Of a DNA stretch of 64,000 nucleotides, positions 25,585 to 34,273 are shown piece after piece. The first letter of the stretch is position 1, and every line of letters begins with the position of its first letter. Under the pieces are notes generated by a model that was not told where the DNA came from, did not search any database, and worked only from the letters and a program-made list of their open reading frames with translations. Source of the stretch: Photobacterium aquae (GTDB taxonomy: Bacteria > Pseudomonadota > Gammaproteobacteria > Enterobacterales > Vibrionaceae); contig NZ_LDOT01000001.1 in the NCBI RefSeq assembly GCF_001029445.1, positions 62,001-126,000 of the forward strand. The letters are read 5' to 3'. A program made the translations under genes and the position numbers.

Positions 25585-26484
25585 TTACGGCAACCAAGGC
25601 ACCACAACCAACTCGACGGCTTTGTAGTTGGTGTTGGATTCGCCCTGGGCTTTGTTTTCCGCTTCCAGCACTTTCTTCGCGGCACTGCGATTGCTTGGGC
25701 CGCAGACCAATACGCTGGCCATGATCCCCAATGGACGGCCCTCGTCTGACTTGAACGCCATCATGGCAGCGACTGCGCTATCAAAGTTGGCATCGGTCAG
25801 TTCAGCCTTGGAGGCAAACGCCTGCTGCCAGAACGCCACGCCCCAGTTACCGCGGCCATCGACGCCATAGACATATTCATCCGCCATGAAGACGTGATCC
25901 GACTGGCCTGCATCGGTCTTGGCATTGAGGCGGTAGTCTTTGCGCTTTTGGTAAATGAACGGCTTGAGCGGACGACGGGTATCAAGCAGGAACCAAGCGG
26001 CTCCCGATCCCGCCTGCATGTTAGAGACCGAGGCATCTTTACCTGTTGCGGTGTCGATGACCGGATGATCGGTATCGAAGAAATACTGGCCGTCGTAGCA
26101 TTTGGTGGTGAAGCCTGCCGCCATCAGGGCAAACAGCATTTCATCGGGGTGCGATGCCGCCGCATAGCCCATTTCCTGATACAGCGGCATGAACACACCG
26201 TAAGCATCGTCATCAATAGCCTCCGCCGGAATGGCCACGGTGCTTTCGTACTTCTTATTCTTGAGCGTGTAGTCATGGCTGGCGAGCTTCTTGACCTGAC
26301 GATCCCCGACCCATTCCCGCAAGCGGGGGAACTGCCCCAGCCAGGTATAGGCTTCCGCCGATGTGCTAGAAGGCACCATGGTGGCGAACTGCGGCCACAG
26401 CGCTTTATAGCTGCCACTGCCAGTGTTAAACGCGGTTTTAATCGCCGTATAAAGGGCGCTTAAATTCTTCTGATTAATATCCAC
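25585..26484 (-). CDS. Major capsid protein (Mu gpT-like)
   Basis: 299 residues, the expected gpT length. Starts MDINQKNLSALYTAIKTAFN and contains TWLGQFPRLREWVGDRQVKK, YESTVAIPAEAIDDDAYGVF and the C-terminal VLEAENKAQGESNTNYKAVE, all characteristic of Mu-like major head subunits with the HK97 fold. It follows the protease/scaffold and decoration genes, as in Mu. Confidence 0.94.
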   Translation of the reverse strand: MDINQKNLSALYTAIKTAFNTGSGSYKALWPQFATMVPSSTSAEAYTWLGQFPRLREWVGDRQVKKLASHDYTLKNKKYESTVAIPAEAIDDDAYGVFMPLYQEMGYAAASHPDEMLFALMAAGFTTKCYDGQYFFDTDHPVIDTATGKDASVSNMQAGSGAAWFLLDTRRPLKPFIYQKRKDYRLNAKTDAGQSDHVFMADEYVYGVDGRGNWGVAFWQQAFASKAELTDANFDSAVAAMMAFKSDEGRPLGIMASVLVCGPSNRSAAKKVLEAENKAQGESNTNYKAVELVVVPWLP

Positions 26485-26514
26485 TGTTACTTCTCCCTGC
26501 GCGATTGCGCATCC

Positions 26515-26901
26515 CTATTTGATCCCCAACCACACCCAGACGCCGTCATCATCCACTTGGGTGATGACCCCGGCTTTGGGCCGCGTGTTGGTGGCGCTAT
26601 CCAGTGACACAGTGTGTTCATCAGCAAAGAACGCATCACTGCCGACACTGGCATTGACGATATCGCCACTGTTTTGAAACTTATGCTCACCGACCTCGAC
26701 CCCGATACGGCTTTCACCGTCTACGCCGTGGCTATTGTCGATGCCCAGTGATGACACCCCGGCACAGCTATCCCCCGGCGCGGCACTGGCTAAGCCCACC
26801 GCCAATCCTGCCGCCAGCATCACCACCACGTTGCCGCCGATGTACTGACCTCCTTTCACGGGATAATCGCGGCGGTTGCCACTGCGTTTTGCTTCACTCA
26901 T
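26515..26901 (-). CDS. Capsid decoration-like protein (DUF2190-like, Mu gp33 position)
   Basis: 128 residues, Gly- and Val-rich, with KGGQYIGGNVVVMLAAGLAV near the start and VSVGSDAFFADEHTVSLD-like beta strands later. Small beta proteins of this kind sit between the protease and the major capsid gene in Mu-like phages and are thought to decorate the capsid. The start overlaps the protease stop by 4 nt. The assignment is by position and general resemblance. Confidence 0.7.
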   Translation of the reverse strand: MSEAKRSGNRRDYPVKGGQYIGGNVVVMLAAGLAVGLASAAPGDSCAGVSSLGIDNSHGVDGESRIGVEVGEHKFQNSGDIVNASVGSDAFFADEHTVSLDSATNTRPKAGVITQVDDDGVWVWLGIK

Positions 26902-28091
26902 TCGCGGTTGTCCTTTTTGGCTGCCAAGAACGCGGCTTTGTCGAGATCGCAGGCCTTGAGAACGGCCAGCTCTTCGGCGGTCAGGCCATCATCGTCTTGG
27001 AATTGTTGTTGAAGGGTGGTGCTGGTTTTCTGGCTGGCGGTTTGTTGCGCCGTAAGGGCGGCAATGGCCGGACGGTTTTGCAACATCGCGGTTAACGCGG
27101 CCACGCCCTGCTGCTGACCGAACTGGGTGAGGTAGTCGACCTCTGCCTCTACAATCTGGCCTTTGTCCTTGGCTGACTTGATCACCGACTCGATACCGTT
27201 GCTGTCAGAGCCCGCCTTGAGTACCGCCAGCTCACCCACCACCCCGTTGTAAGCCCCAATCGGGACATACTGGGTGAGATCGACCGCCTTGTCTTTTTCG
27301 GCAGTCAGCACCGCCACTTGGCTTTTTAGCTCACCGCTTTCATTGGCTTTGGTATGCAGTGCATCCAGCGCCGTCAGGGCGGCTTGCCCTTGTTCTTGGC
27401 TCAGGGTGTCGCCGCTGGGTTCAATGCCCAGCTTGGCAAGCAACTGCTTGAGTAGTTCATCCACGTCACGATCCTCCATTTGACCGTATAGGTTGATTTC
27501 AGTACCGACACCGGCACTGTGAGAATTGAATCTAAGGGAGAAGTCCGCCGACTTTTCGGCATACAGCGCGGCCAGCGATTCCATGCCCACGACGCCGGGG
27601 TCATTGGTGATCGCGGCCATGCGCAGCAATAGCGGGCGGCCTTGTTTGTCATAGGGGAAAACCGCCGAGAGAAACGCATACTCGTTGTTGTCGATATGCG
27701 CTTGGGCGTTAGTTGTCCAGTCTGGCTTGATGTACAGGCCGAGACCGTCACGCCATTCAATGTCGGTCTCACTCGTTAGCCAACCTGCGGCGGGCGCGGG
27801 TTTACCATTCTCGGCCGCATGCAGGGTTTGGTGCTCGTAGTCGATAAGCACTTTAGGGGCGGCGGCCTTGGTGGCGGCAATCATCTGCACGGCGATAGTG
27901 GCATCGAGATGCCAGTGGCCGTCTTCGGTATCGTGCGGGCGACCGTCACGGGCCTTGAACTTGCCAGCAGGTAGCAGCTGGACCCAGCCGTTATCGTGGT
28001 GGTTGAGGTCGGCGACCAGAACCGCGACGTTACCGGTTAGGTTGGCAGATAGGACTGCCTGGGCGATATGAGTGAGATTTGATGTTTTCAT
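26898..28091 (-). CDS. Head maturation protease/scaffold (Mu gpI-like)
   Basis: 397 residues. The N-terminal ~190 residues are the phage protease (VQLLPAGKFKARDGRPHDTE, KVLIDYEHQTLHAAENGKPA, FLSAVFPYDKQGRPLLLRMA), with a likely catalytic serine in the FLSAVF strand and histidine in DYEHQT. The C-terminal part (about 215-397) is helical and Gln/Ala-rich, expected for the scaffold portion (Mu gpZ). It self-cleaves and processes the prohead. The upstream gap to the SIR2 cassette may hold a promoter for this late block. Confidence 0.9.
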   Translation of the reverse strand: MKTSNLTHIAQAVLSANLTGNVAVLVADLNHHDNGWVQLLPAGKFKARDGRPHDTEDGHWHLDATIAVQMIAATKAAAPKVLIDYEHQTLHAAENGKPAPAAGWLTSETDIEWRDGLGLYIKPDWTTNAQAHIDNNEYAFLSAVFPYDKQGRPLLLRMAAITNDPGVVGMESLAALYAEKSADFSLRFNSHSAGVGTEINLYGQMEDRDVDELLKQLLAKLGIEPSGDTLSQEQGQAALTALDALHTKANESGELKSQVAVLTAEKDKAVDLTQYVPIGAYNGVVGELAVLKAGSDSNGIESVIKSAKDKGQIVEAEVDYLTQFGQQQGVAALTAMLQNRPAIAALTAQQTASQKTSTTLQQQFQDDDGLTAEELAVLKACDLDKAAFLAAKKDNRE

Positions 28092-28361
28092 AGCGCCAGT
28101 GTGGCGCTATGAAGGGGTTAGGTGGGGAGGAAGAGATTCGGGATTAAACGTCGATTTTAGTCAGTGGCGGCTAACATGGAAATGGACAGAAAGGTGTTAC
28201 TTACTTTGCTAATTTAGCAATTGATGAATTAGTTTTAGTATGGGGAAAAGTCTCCTCGCTGAATGTCCAGTATTAGTTGCGTAGACTAAGTAAATAGACA
28301 CCAACTTGATAGGGCTCTTTAGTCAAACAGTTAAAGCCCCGAGTGCTAGGGCTTTAACTTT
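28092..28361. other. Gap between protease gene and SIR2 cassette
   Basis: 270 bp, AT-rich, no gene. It contains the hairpin at 28329-28359. On the minus strand the sequence TCAGCGAGGAG near 28252-28262 is reminiscent of the core of the repeated promoter element seen at 32297 and 39081, but the match is short. A promoter for the downstream head and tail genes would be expected here. Confidence 0.4.
28329..28359. terminator. Hairpin at the end of the SIR2 cassette
   Basis: AGTTAAAGCCC, nine bases, GGGCTTTAACT: a perfect 11-bp stem directly after the stop codon at 28362. The T run is on the plus-strand side (TTTTT); leftward only GTTTGACT follows, so termination of the cassette is plausible but may be incomplete. 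Confidence 0.6.
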
Positions 28362-30722
28362 TTAAAACTTGTTTATGATAGTTTTTAACCTTAAAAACTC
28401 AGGGGTATTTATAACCTCCGGCTCTTCATGAGCAATTTTGTTTAGGCAATTAACTAGCTTAGTTGGTGGGTGATATTTTGGCTCACCAATAACGCTATCT
28501 AAAAAATCTAATGCGAGTTTAGGGTAAATTTCAATCAAACCACTATGCTCTAATGTTCTTGTTATATACTCTGCATCACTTTGTCGCTTAAGGTGATGTC
28601 TTATTATTTTATATGCTTCATTGAAGTTTTCTTTTGCGGCTATACATATCAAGGCAAGTTGAGTCACAGTATGATCATCAACCTTAACCTGCTTCGGCCA
28701 AACTTTTGTTAAAAACGGTTTAGCCCTATTCTGCCAAAACTCATTAACTTTTTCTCCTGAACTAGACAAGATATCCTTCAGGGCCGAAGCTACATGATAT
28801 AGTGATTCGTTAGGAATAGTAATAAAGACTTTTGCCAACTCTCCGACTTTAAACTCTGAGTCCCCCTGTAGGGATAAATGAGTCATAAAAGTAACATATT
28901 GACTTTTTAGCTCACCAAGATAATAATAGTATTTTGCCGTGTTTATTAAGTAGTCTCTGATTTCATAAATAAAGCCTTTATGCAGCCTTGGAGACCAGAG
29001 TAAGGATTGCCAAGCCATGGAAGATGTATTTATATCATCCCATGACAACCAAGAAATAATATGTTCTCTAGCCCATGCTTGGTCCACTCTATAGATGGAC
29101 AGCATATTAGAGCAAACAATTACTCGGCCTAGACTAAACTCATCAATAGCTAAGTCACAAACGACTTCCAGCCTACTTTGAAATTCTTCATCCAAACCTC
29201 CATCATCGCACGGTTTCTTTGTATACCACCAACTGAATAGGGACTCTATCAACATTCCCACAGGGTGATTTATAGCCGTATTAATCGTTACTGAATCGTT
29301 GTCTATTTCGTACGGAAGATTCAGTAATCTATCGTAAAAATATAAGAAGTCATTGTCAGTAAATGTATCTCTTGGTTGAATTTTTTTAAGCCATCGAGAT
29401 AATGACCAAGCGATCTCAACTAATTTTTCATCTGGAAATTGCAGAACAAACTTAAACAACCCTATCTGTTTCTCTAGATCTAGATCTTCAGCTTCACTCC
29501 AAACTTGAATTCCTTCACGCCATCTTTCGGTCAACCACATACCGGAAGCAACAGTTTCTTTTAAAGCTGACGACGTTAGTTCAAAATCATCACGACAAAG
29601 TGTACTCCAATCATCTTCAGTCCAGTAATGATCGACTGGCTCCTCTTTAAGCCATTCAATTAAACCTAGCTTTTCCTTTGGCGCACTAACAACAGACTTG
29701 GACTCATCACCACGTCCTGTCCAAAATGGAAATTCATCACGGTCATCATTTGAAAGCTTCCATTTTTGATTAATACTCTCAATATTAGCTAACGTTTGAG
29801 TCGCTTCTTCATTCAGAGTACCGCCATCTTGCTGCAACTTCTTGAGCCTCAACCATATTGAACGCCTACATAATCCCTCGAACTCTTCTTCTGATAACTC
29901 TTCTCTATACCACTCTCGTTTAGGACCATTAATTGTTATCTGAAGTATTTCTTCGTACTGTTCGTTGTTAGCAGTTCGGTGCAGAGTACGAAGCAACTGC
30001 AGGACTTCTCTGTGAGTGGACACATTCCATAGCCAATATGCATCATCTTGCTTTAACCAAGAAACAACTGTATCAACGGGGATTGCACTTGATTCACTTG
30101 CACAAAATAGTGCTATTCTCTTAAATATTGGATAAGGTTGATTCCAAAACTGTTCTGCTAAACTGATTGCAAAATTCTCATCTTGGTTTATTAATGACAG
30201 CCAAGAGTCTCTGACTAAGTCAACTAATACTGTCCAACTATTGTAGTCATTGTTCTGTGGGTGTGCTTTGATCGATGGCCTAGAGATATATGAATAGTCT
30301 GCTTTAGGGTTAATATCACCTAAGGTTGATTTAACTTCCATTAACTCAACTAAAAGTCCCACAAATTCATGTATCAGCTCATAGGAATGGTTATGCCAAC
30401 ACTCGTCATTGTTTAAGCTTTCCATTGCAGAGTGAGCAAAAGAAGATGCAACATCAACATCCCAATCAATACGACCTTTAATACCTGATTCTGCATCTGA
30501 TTTATGGAAGTTAAAAGGTTCTTTAAAGTTCACAAAAGGGCCTAAAACTCGACGCAAGCTTTTCTTTAGTCCAACAGTAACACCGAGAAGTTTGTAATCT
30601 TCTACCCAGTTATAAAAATCAGTTGCAATATCTGAGTGCTCTGTGTAGCCTGCAAGCACAATAGACCATAAAGATTTCATTCTACTAGAAACAATGCGGT
30701 CAGGACTCTGTAAGCTCAGCAT
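28362..30722 (-). CDS. Large helical protein, DUF4020-like partner of the SIR2 protein
   Basis: 786 residues, Trp- and Leu-rich, helical-repeat-like throughout (for example TVVSWLKQDDAYWLWNVSTH, LVEIAWSLSRWLKKIQPRD, EHIISWLSWDDINTSSMAWQ). No catalytic motif. The C-terminal third resembles the DUF4020 region found at the C-terminus of long SIR2 proteins such as the anti-phage sirtuin Dsr1. It starts 7 nt inside the SIR2 gene (ATGCTGA overlap), in a different frame, and the two together add up to about 1250 residues, close to a single-chain Dsr1-like protein from memory. Its role may be sensing phage protein and controlling the NADase. Codon and base composition is AT-rich relative to the phage. 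Confidence 0.7.
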   Translation of the reverse strand: MLSLQSPDRIVSSRMKSLWSIVLAGYTEHSDIATDFYNWVEDYKLLGVTVGLKKSLRRVLGPFVNFKEPFNFHKSDAESGIKGRIDWDVDVASSFAHSAMESLNNDECWHNHSYELIHEFVGLLVELMEVKSTLGDINPKADYSYISRPSIKAHPQNNDYNSWTVLVDLVRDSWLSLINQDENFAISLAEQFWNQPYPIFKRIALFCASESSAIPVDTVVSWLKQDDAYWLWNVSTHREVLQLLRTLHRTANNEQYEEILQITINGPKREWYREELSEEEFEGLCRRSIWLRLKKLQQDGGTLNEEATQTLANIESINQKWKLSNDDRDEFPFWTGRGDESKSVVSAPKEKLGLIEWLKEEPVDHYWTEDDWSTLCRDDFELTSSALKETVASGMWLTERWREGIQVWSEAEDLDLEKQIGLFKFVLQFPDEKLVEIAWSLSRWLKKIQPRDTFTDNDFLYFYDRLLNLPYEIDNDSVTINTAINHPVGMLIESLFSWWYTKKPCDDGGLDEEFQSRLEVVCDLAIDEFSLGRVIVCSNMLSIYRVDQAWAREHIISWLSWDDINTSSMAWQSLLWSPRLHKGFIYEIRDYLINTAKYYYYLGELKSQYVTFMTHLSLQGDSEFKVGELAKVFITIPNESLYHVASALKDILSSSGEKVNEFWQNRAKPFLTKVWPKQVKVDDHTVTQLALICIAAKENFNEAYKIIRHHLKRQSDAEYITRTLEHSGLIEIYPKLALDFLDSVIGEPKYHPPTKLVNCLNKIAHEEPEVINTPEFLRLKTIINKF

Positions 30723-32119
30723 TCTGAAGTATTCGGTATCTCGTTCTTTTCTTTTCTTTTCTCATCTTGTTGTCTAATTTCCGATGATATCAGCCATTTC
30801 ATTTTCTGATCCAATCTTCCGCCCTGCCTAGAAACAAATAAGATTAGTTCGGGATTATTGATATGTTGTAGCAACCATTTGGCTAGATTTTCCATTACTT
30901 CATCCCAAGATGTTTCATGGTACCCACTTTTTGCAATAGTCATATTTGGAGTAAGTGAGCTTTTGGCGGGTCTATTGAAGATGTTGTAACTTCCCTTTTC
31001 ATCCAAAGATTTGTCAATTACACCGTATCTCGATAAGTCCTCTGCATTAAGATTCGCTCTCTCCAATACTTTTAGCCATGAAATAGGAGCGGGTGGACTG
31101 AGCTTAGAAAATGTCTTTGCAGGAATTCCTGATGGATCACTCAAGGCCCACGCTAGTCTCTTGGCATAATCGTTTTGCACGTCTGATTGCATTGGGTTTG
31201 TATAGGCAGTTGTAACAACTATCTGCTCCTTGCCACTCAAACCATCTCTGTATGTTTCAGCCCACTTTGATAGCGTTTCATGCAAGTAATAATGACGACT
31301 GTGATTCTTATACAATATTGGAGTTACATTTTTTGCTCGCCAGCTCTTTTCTTCCTTATCGTATTCACTAGCTTTGTAGTTCCCAAATGCATACATTTCA
31401 GGTGGAGACTCGCCAAGTTGTTTATCTGCTGCTAGAGCATCCATCATGTATCTCAATACTGGATCATTTAAACTATAACCAATAAAGCAAACTGTATAAG
31501 TTCTGAATAGCTCACTAACAAATCTCGCAGCCCAACGTTCCGTCAAATAAGCTAACCCAAAATCTCCACTCGAAATGACCAAATGATCTAGACCATTTTT
31601 ATCCCTTGGCAACAAGCCATGCAAATACACTAAACCATCCCAGCGCTTCTTAGGGACGGGCAACAGTGGGGCAGAAAATTCCTTAATCTCAATTCTTTCT
31701 TCTTCTGCAGCTTTTTGAAAAACAGTATCGAAGTTAGTCGTTATCAACCTCATTTTTTTATCGTTCGTTGTTGATAACCTGAGTAAAGATCTGTGCGTCT
31801 GTGTCGACTTAGGACTAGAGAAATCTGGCTTTAGCAGCTCTGAGAGTTTCTCTCTAACATCTCGCCTCCACTCTGGAGTCTGCTTAATCGACTCTAGTAA
31901 TGAAACAGCTGTGTCGAACTGACCATTCTTAAGTGCTTGCTTTTGTACGTCATCAGGAATTACACCCATCTCGCTATACAATGAATTTACCAATTTACCA
32001 AAGCCGGGCAAGCCTGCCGGAAATGAGATGCCAGCACCGCAAAAGAAAACGACTCTTCCTTCCTCATGTGCTTGGATCAATTTATCAGGGACGTTAGGTC
32101 CGTTCTTTACAAATTGCAT
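30716..32119 (-). CDS. SIR2-domain NADase-like defence protein (Dsr1-like N-terminal part)
   Basis: 467 residues. The N-terminal ~285 residues are a SIR2 domain: GRVVFFCGAGISFPAG with GAGIS at 28-32, ITTNFD with N129 and D131, VYLHG with H167, and CFIGYSLNDPVLRYMMDALA. The N129 and H167 pair has the same 38-residue spacing as the Asn/His catalytic pair I recall for Bacillus DSR2. Such proteins degrade NAD+ on phage infection and abort it. The rest is helical. The start at 32119 follows a repeated promoter-like element (32223-32357). The cassette interrupts the head module between gpG and the protease and is AT-richer than it. Confidence 0.85.
   Translation of the reverse strand: MQFVKNGPNVPDKLIQAHEEGRVVFFCGAGISFPAGLPGFGKLVNSLYSEMGVIPDDVQKQALKNGQFDTAVSLLESIKQTPEWRRDVREKLSELLKPDFSSPKSTQTHRSLLRLSTTNDKKMRLITTNFDTVFQKAAEEERIEIKEFSAPLLPVPKKRWDGLVYLHGLLPRDKNGLDHLVISSGDFGLAYLTERWAARFVSELFRTYTVCFIGYSLNDPVLRYMMDALAADKQLGESPPEMYAFGNYKASEYDKEEKSWRAKNVTPILYKNHSRHYYLHETLSKWAETYRDGLSGKEQIVVTTAYTNPMQSDVQNDYAKRLAWALSDPSGIPAKTFSKLSPPAPISWLKVLERANLNAEDLSRYGVIDKSLDEKGSYNIFNRPAKSSLTPNMTIAKSGYHETSWDEVMENLAKWLLQHINNPELILFVSRQGGRLDQKMKWLISSEIRQQDEKRKEKNEIPNTSEC
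30744..30761 (-). repeat. Short (GAAAA)3 tract at the SIR2/DUF4020 junction
   Basis: Leftward, GAAAA is repeated three times followed by GAA, about 25 nt upstream of the second ORF's start and inside the end of the first ORF. The frame of the second ORF is open through the tract, its first upstream stop being at 30762-30764. A change of one 5-bp unit, or slippage here, would join the two ORFs. Confidence 0.7.
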
Positions 32120-32222
32120 TTAGTTTGTTTTTTTTAATGGTTTGCCTTCATCATATACCTTCAGCATCTCCTTATTAAGCTGAACTACTTGATTTTGTGG
32201 AAACTACACAAAAAATGTATGG

Positions 32223-32357
32223 AGTGAATCGAGAGAGAATTACAGGGCTGGGTGGATTTTCCGTATAATAGCTCAAAGTACGGATTAGATTAATTTGATC
32301 CATTGTAGCACTCGCTAAATGGTCAGTTCATTGGACCAAAGAAGCTTTGGGGCAAAA
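32223..32357 (-). promoter_or_regulatory. Candidate Mor-type late promoter, copy A
   Basis: A ~135-bp element shared with 39000-39143. Leftward it has a dyad (GACCATT ... AATGGATC, 32297-32324, with TAGCGAG in the centre) and, about 43 bp downstream, TATTATACGG (32261-32270) as a -10-like box. No -35 match, as expected for an activator-dependent promoter. It drives into the SIR2 gene, whose start is at 32119. Confidence 0.6.
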
Positions 32358-32503
32358 CCTTGTCAACCTCCCTACTCTGCATCTTCCAGTGCCACACACA
32401 ACCTCACACCCCGTTTAAATCCCTTCTACGGCGTTTAACTCGTTTTCACCTAAGCCGTTGTACCTCGTCAGGCTCTAACCGCTTAGCGTCGATTACAGGG
32501 CGT

Positions 32504-32953
32504 TTACTTATCCATCAGGAAATCACCGAGAATATCGTATATCTCGCTGATGTCATCTTGAGATACACCCAACCAAGGGCGGGCAGGAATGGCGGCAAGG
32601 TGTGGGGGCATGTCTTGTTGCCCGCCGTAGTGATGGATTGCGCCGTATTCGAGCGCTGTGCCAAAGGCGAGGCCTTGTTCGTCGTACCAGTATGTGAGGC
32701 TTTGGCGAAGGTGATCGTTAAGCACCAGTATCCATTGCTGGTTAACGGGTTTGCGCTGCTTGTAATTCGAGGCCAAGGGTTGCCACGGGAGCCCCTGCGG
32801 GGATTGTTGAAGCCGCCAGCGGTTATGATGCACGGTAAGCAGATACTCTCCGATTTGATCGTAGAGTGGTTGCAGGTTGCTGATTTTATCTGCGACGTCT
32901 TTGAGTTGGCGGTTGATTGTGGTGAGTTCAGCAAGCAATGATGGCTTAGTCAT
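32504..32953 (-). CDS. Phage virion morphogenesis protein (Mu gpG-like)
   Basis: 149 residues. The pattern RWRLQQSPQGLPWQPLASNY and ILVLNDHLRQSLTYWYDEQG, then ALEYGAIHHYGGQ, is characteristic of the virion morphogenesis (tail completion) family containing Mu gpG. It overlaps the portal gene by 8 nt. In Mu a minor head protein gpF lies between portal and gpG; it is missing here. Confidence 0.88.
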   Translation of the reverse strand: MTKPSLLAELTTINRQLKDVADKISNLQPLYDQIGEYLLTVHHNRWRLQQSPQGLPWQPLASNYKQRKPVNQQWILVLNDHLRQSLTYWYDEQGLAFGTALEYGAIHHYGGQQDMPPHLAAIPARPWLGVSQDDISEIYDILGDFLMDK

Positions 32954-34247
32954 TTTGGGCTCCTTGGGTTAATGAGGCGGATTGGGGCTGAAGAATGTCT
33001 TCGCCATCTTTGGCTTGGGGGATTTGGGTTTTATCATGCGCCCACGCAAGCGGTATACGCATCCCCAGTTGCACCAGTCCCGGTAAGGTAGTCGATAACA
33101 TTTGGATGTCTTCCGCTTCGGTGAGGTCGAACTCAAAGCGTGGAATGCGGTGGCGGGTGCGGTAGCTTTTGCCGTTGAGGGCATAGAGCGGAAACACGAG
33201 ATCACGGGTTAAAGTGGCGGCGATTCGTTTCAGGTCAAAATCGCGGATTTCTTCGCGGACTTCGTTATGGACATTACCCAGCGCATTGGTGCTGGTTTTG
33301 CCATCAGCTTGGCTGGTTAGAGTGCCACCGAGAATGGCTTTGGACTGGGATTTCTCACACCAGCTGACCATGGCCATGAAGGGATCGCTCGCACCATCGG
33401 CAGCGTTGTTAAAGTCAATGTCCATGCCTTTGGGGATAATGCCGCCCGCGTTATGGCCGATAGACATGACCGCCCGCAGCAAGGTGGCTTTTTCGCGCTC
33501 GGTCGCTCCTTCGGGGTATTTGCCGAGGCGGATAGGCAAGCCGTAGATCTCCAGAAACTCGGCCAAGTCACGCACGCTGTAGTTTTTGAACAGGAACGGC
33601 CAGGCTAACACCCGCACTAATCCCCGCCGAGTCAGGTAGCCGGACTTGGCTTTGGCGGTGTGGGCTATCCAGCCGAAGGGGTTCAGCTCGGCCCCTTGGT
33701 GGCTGCCATCGCGCAACCGCAGCTGGTTGCGGTTATCGGGGTGAGTTTGAAACCACGCCGGGTCACGGTGATCGTAGCCGGTCACTAATTGCATGCCCTC
33801 GACCCTATCCCAACGCAGTTCGAGGTTGGAAAAGCTCTTGAGGGTCGCGTCGGCCATATCGAAAAAGGCATCTTCGAGCCAAGTGGCGTCTTCGAGCAGC
33901 TCTTGCAGCATGTCGGCATCGCGCTGCTCATCGGCGGTGGCATTGCGAGGCGGGCGGATGTTCCAGTCGATATTGAGCAGGGCCATTTTGCGCTTGGCCA
34001 GTTCTGACTGGATATGGGCATCTTTCTCTTCCATGTCTTCGGCCAGCTCGCTCTGGGCGATGAGATCCCCTTCTTCAGCTCGCTTCATGATGCCCGCCAG
34101 TTTCATTGGGGTTAGCCCTGATGAGGGGTGGTCGGCAAAGTGGCGTTTAAGGGAGGTGAGGCGAGAATCTGATTCGGTTTGTTGTTCGTCGAGATCGGCC
34201 GTTTCAATGGGGCGGCCCCATAAATCGACAATGGGGGATGTTGCCAT
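32946..34247 (-). CDS. Portal protein (DUF935, Mu gp29-like)
   Basis: 433 residues. It forms the dodecameric portal ring at one capsid vertex. DUF935-type features: FADHPSSGLTPMKLAGIMKR, LAKRKMALLNIDWNIRPP, DATLKSFSNLELRWDRVEGM and the central KNYSVRDLAEFLEIYGLPIR followed by LGKYPEGATEREKATLLRAV. It follows the terminase gene and overlaps the gpG gene. It appears somewhat shorter than Mu gp29 and carries no fused gpF domain. Confidence 0.92.
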   Translation of the reverse strand: MATSPIVDLWGRPIETADLDEQQTESDSRLTSLKRHFADHPSSGLTPMKLAGIMKRAEEGDLIAQSELAEDMEEKDAHIQSELAKRKMALLNIDWNIRPPRNATADEQRDADMLQELLEDATWLEDAFFDMADATLKSFSNLELRWDRVEGMQLVTGYDHRDPAWFQTHPDNRNQLRLRDGSHQGAELNPFGWIAHTAKAKSGYLTRRGLVRVLAWPFLFKNYSVRDLAEFLEIYGLPIRLGKYPEGATEREKATLLRAVMSIGHNAGGIIPKGMDIDFNNAADGASDPFMAMVSWCEKSQSKAILGGTLTSQADGKTSTNALGNVHNEVREEIRDFDLKRIAATLTRDLVFPLYALNGKSYRTRHRIPRFEFDLTEAEDIQMLSTTLPGLVQLGMRIPLAWAHDKTQIPQAKDGEDILQPQSASLTQGAQND

Positions 34248-34273
34248 AGTCTTATTCCTTGAAGATTGGCTTT

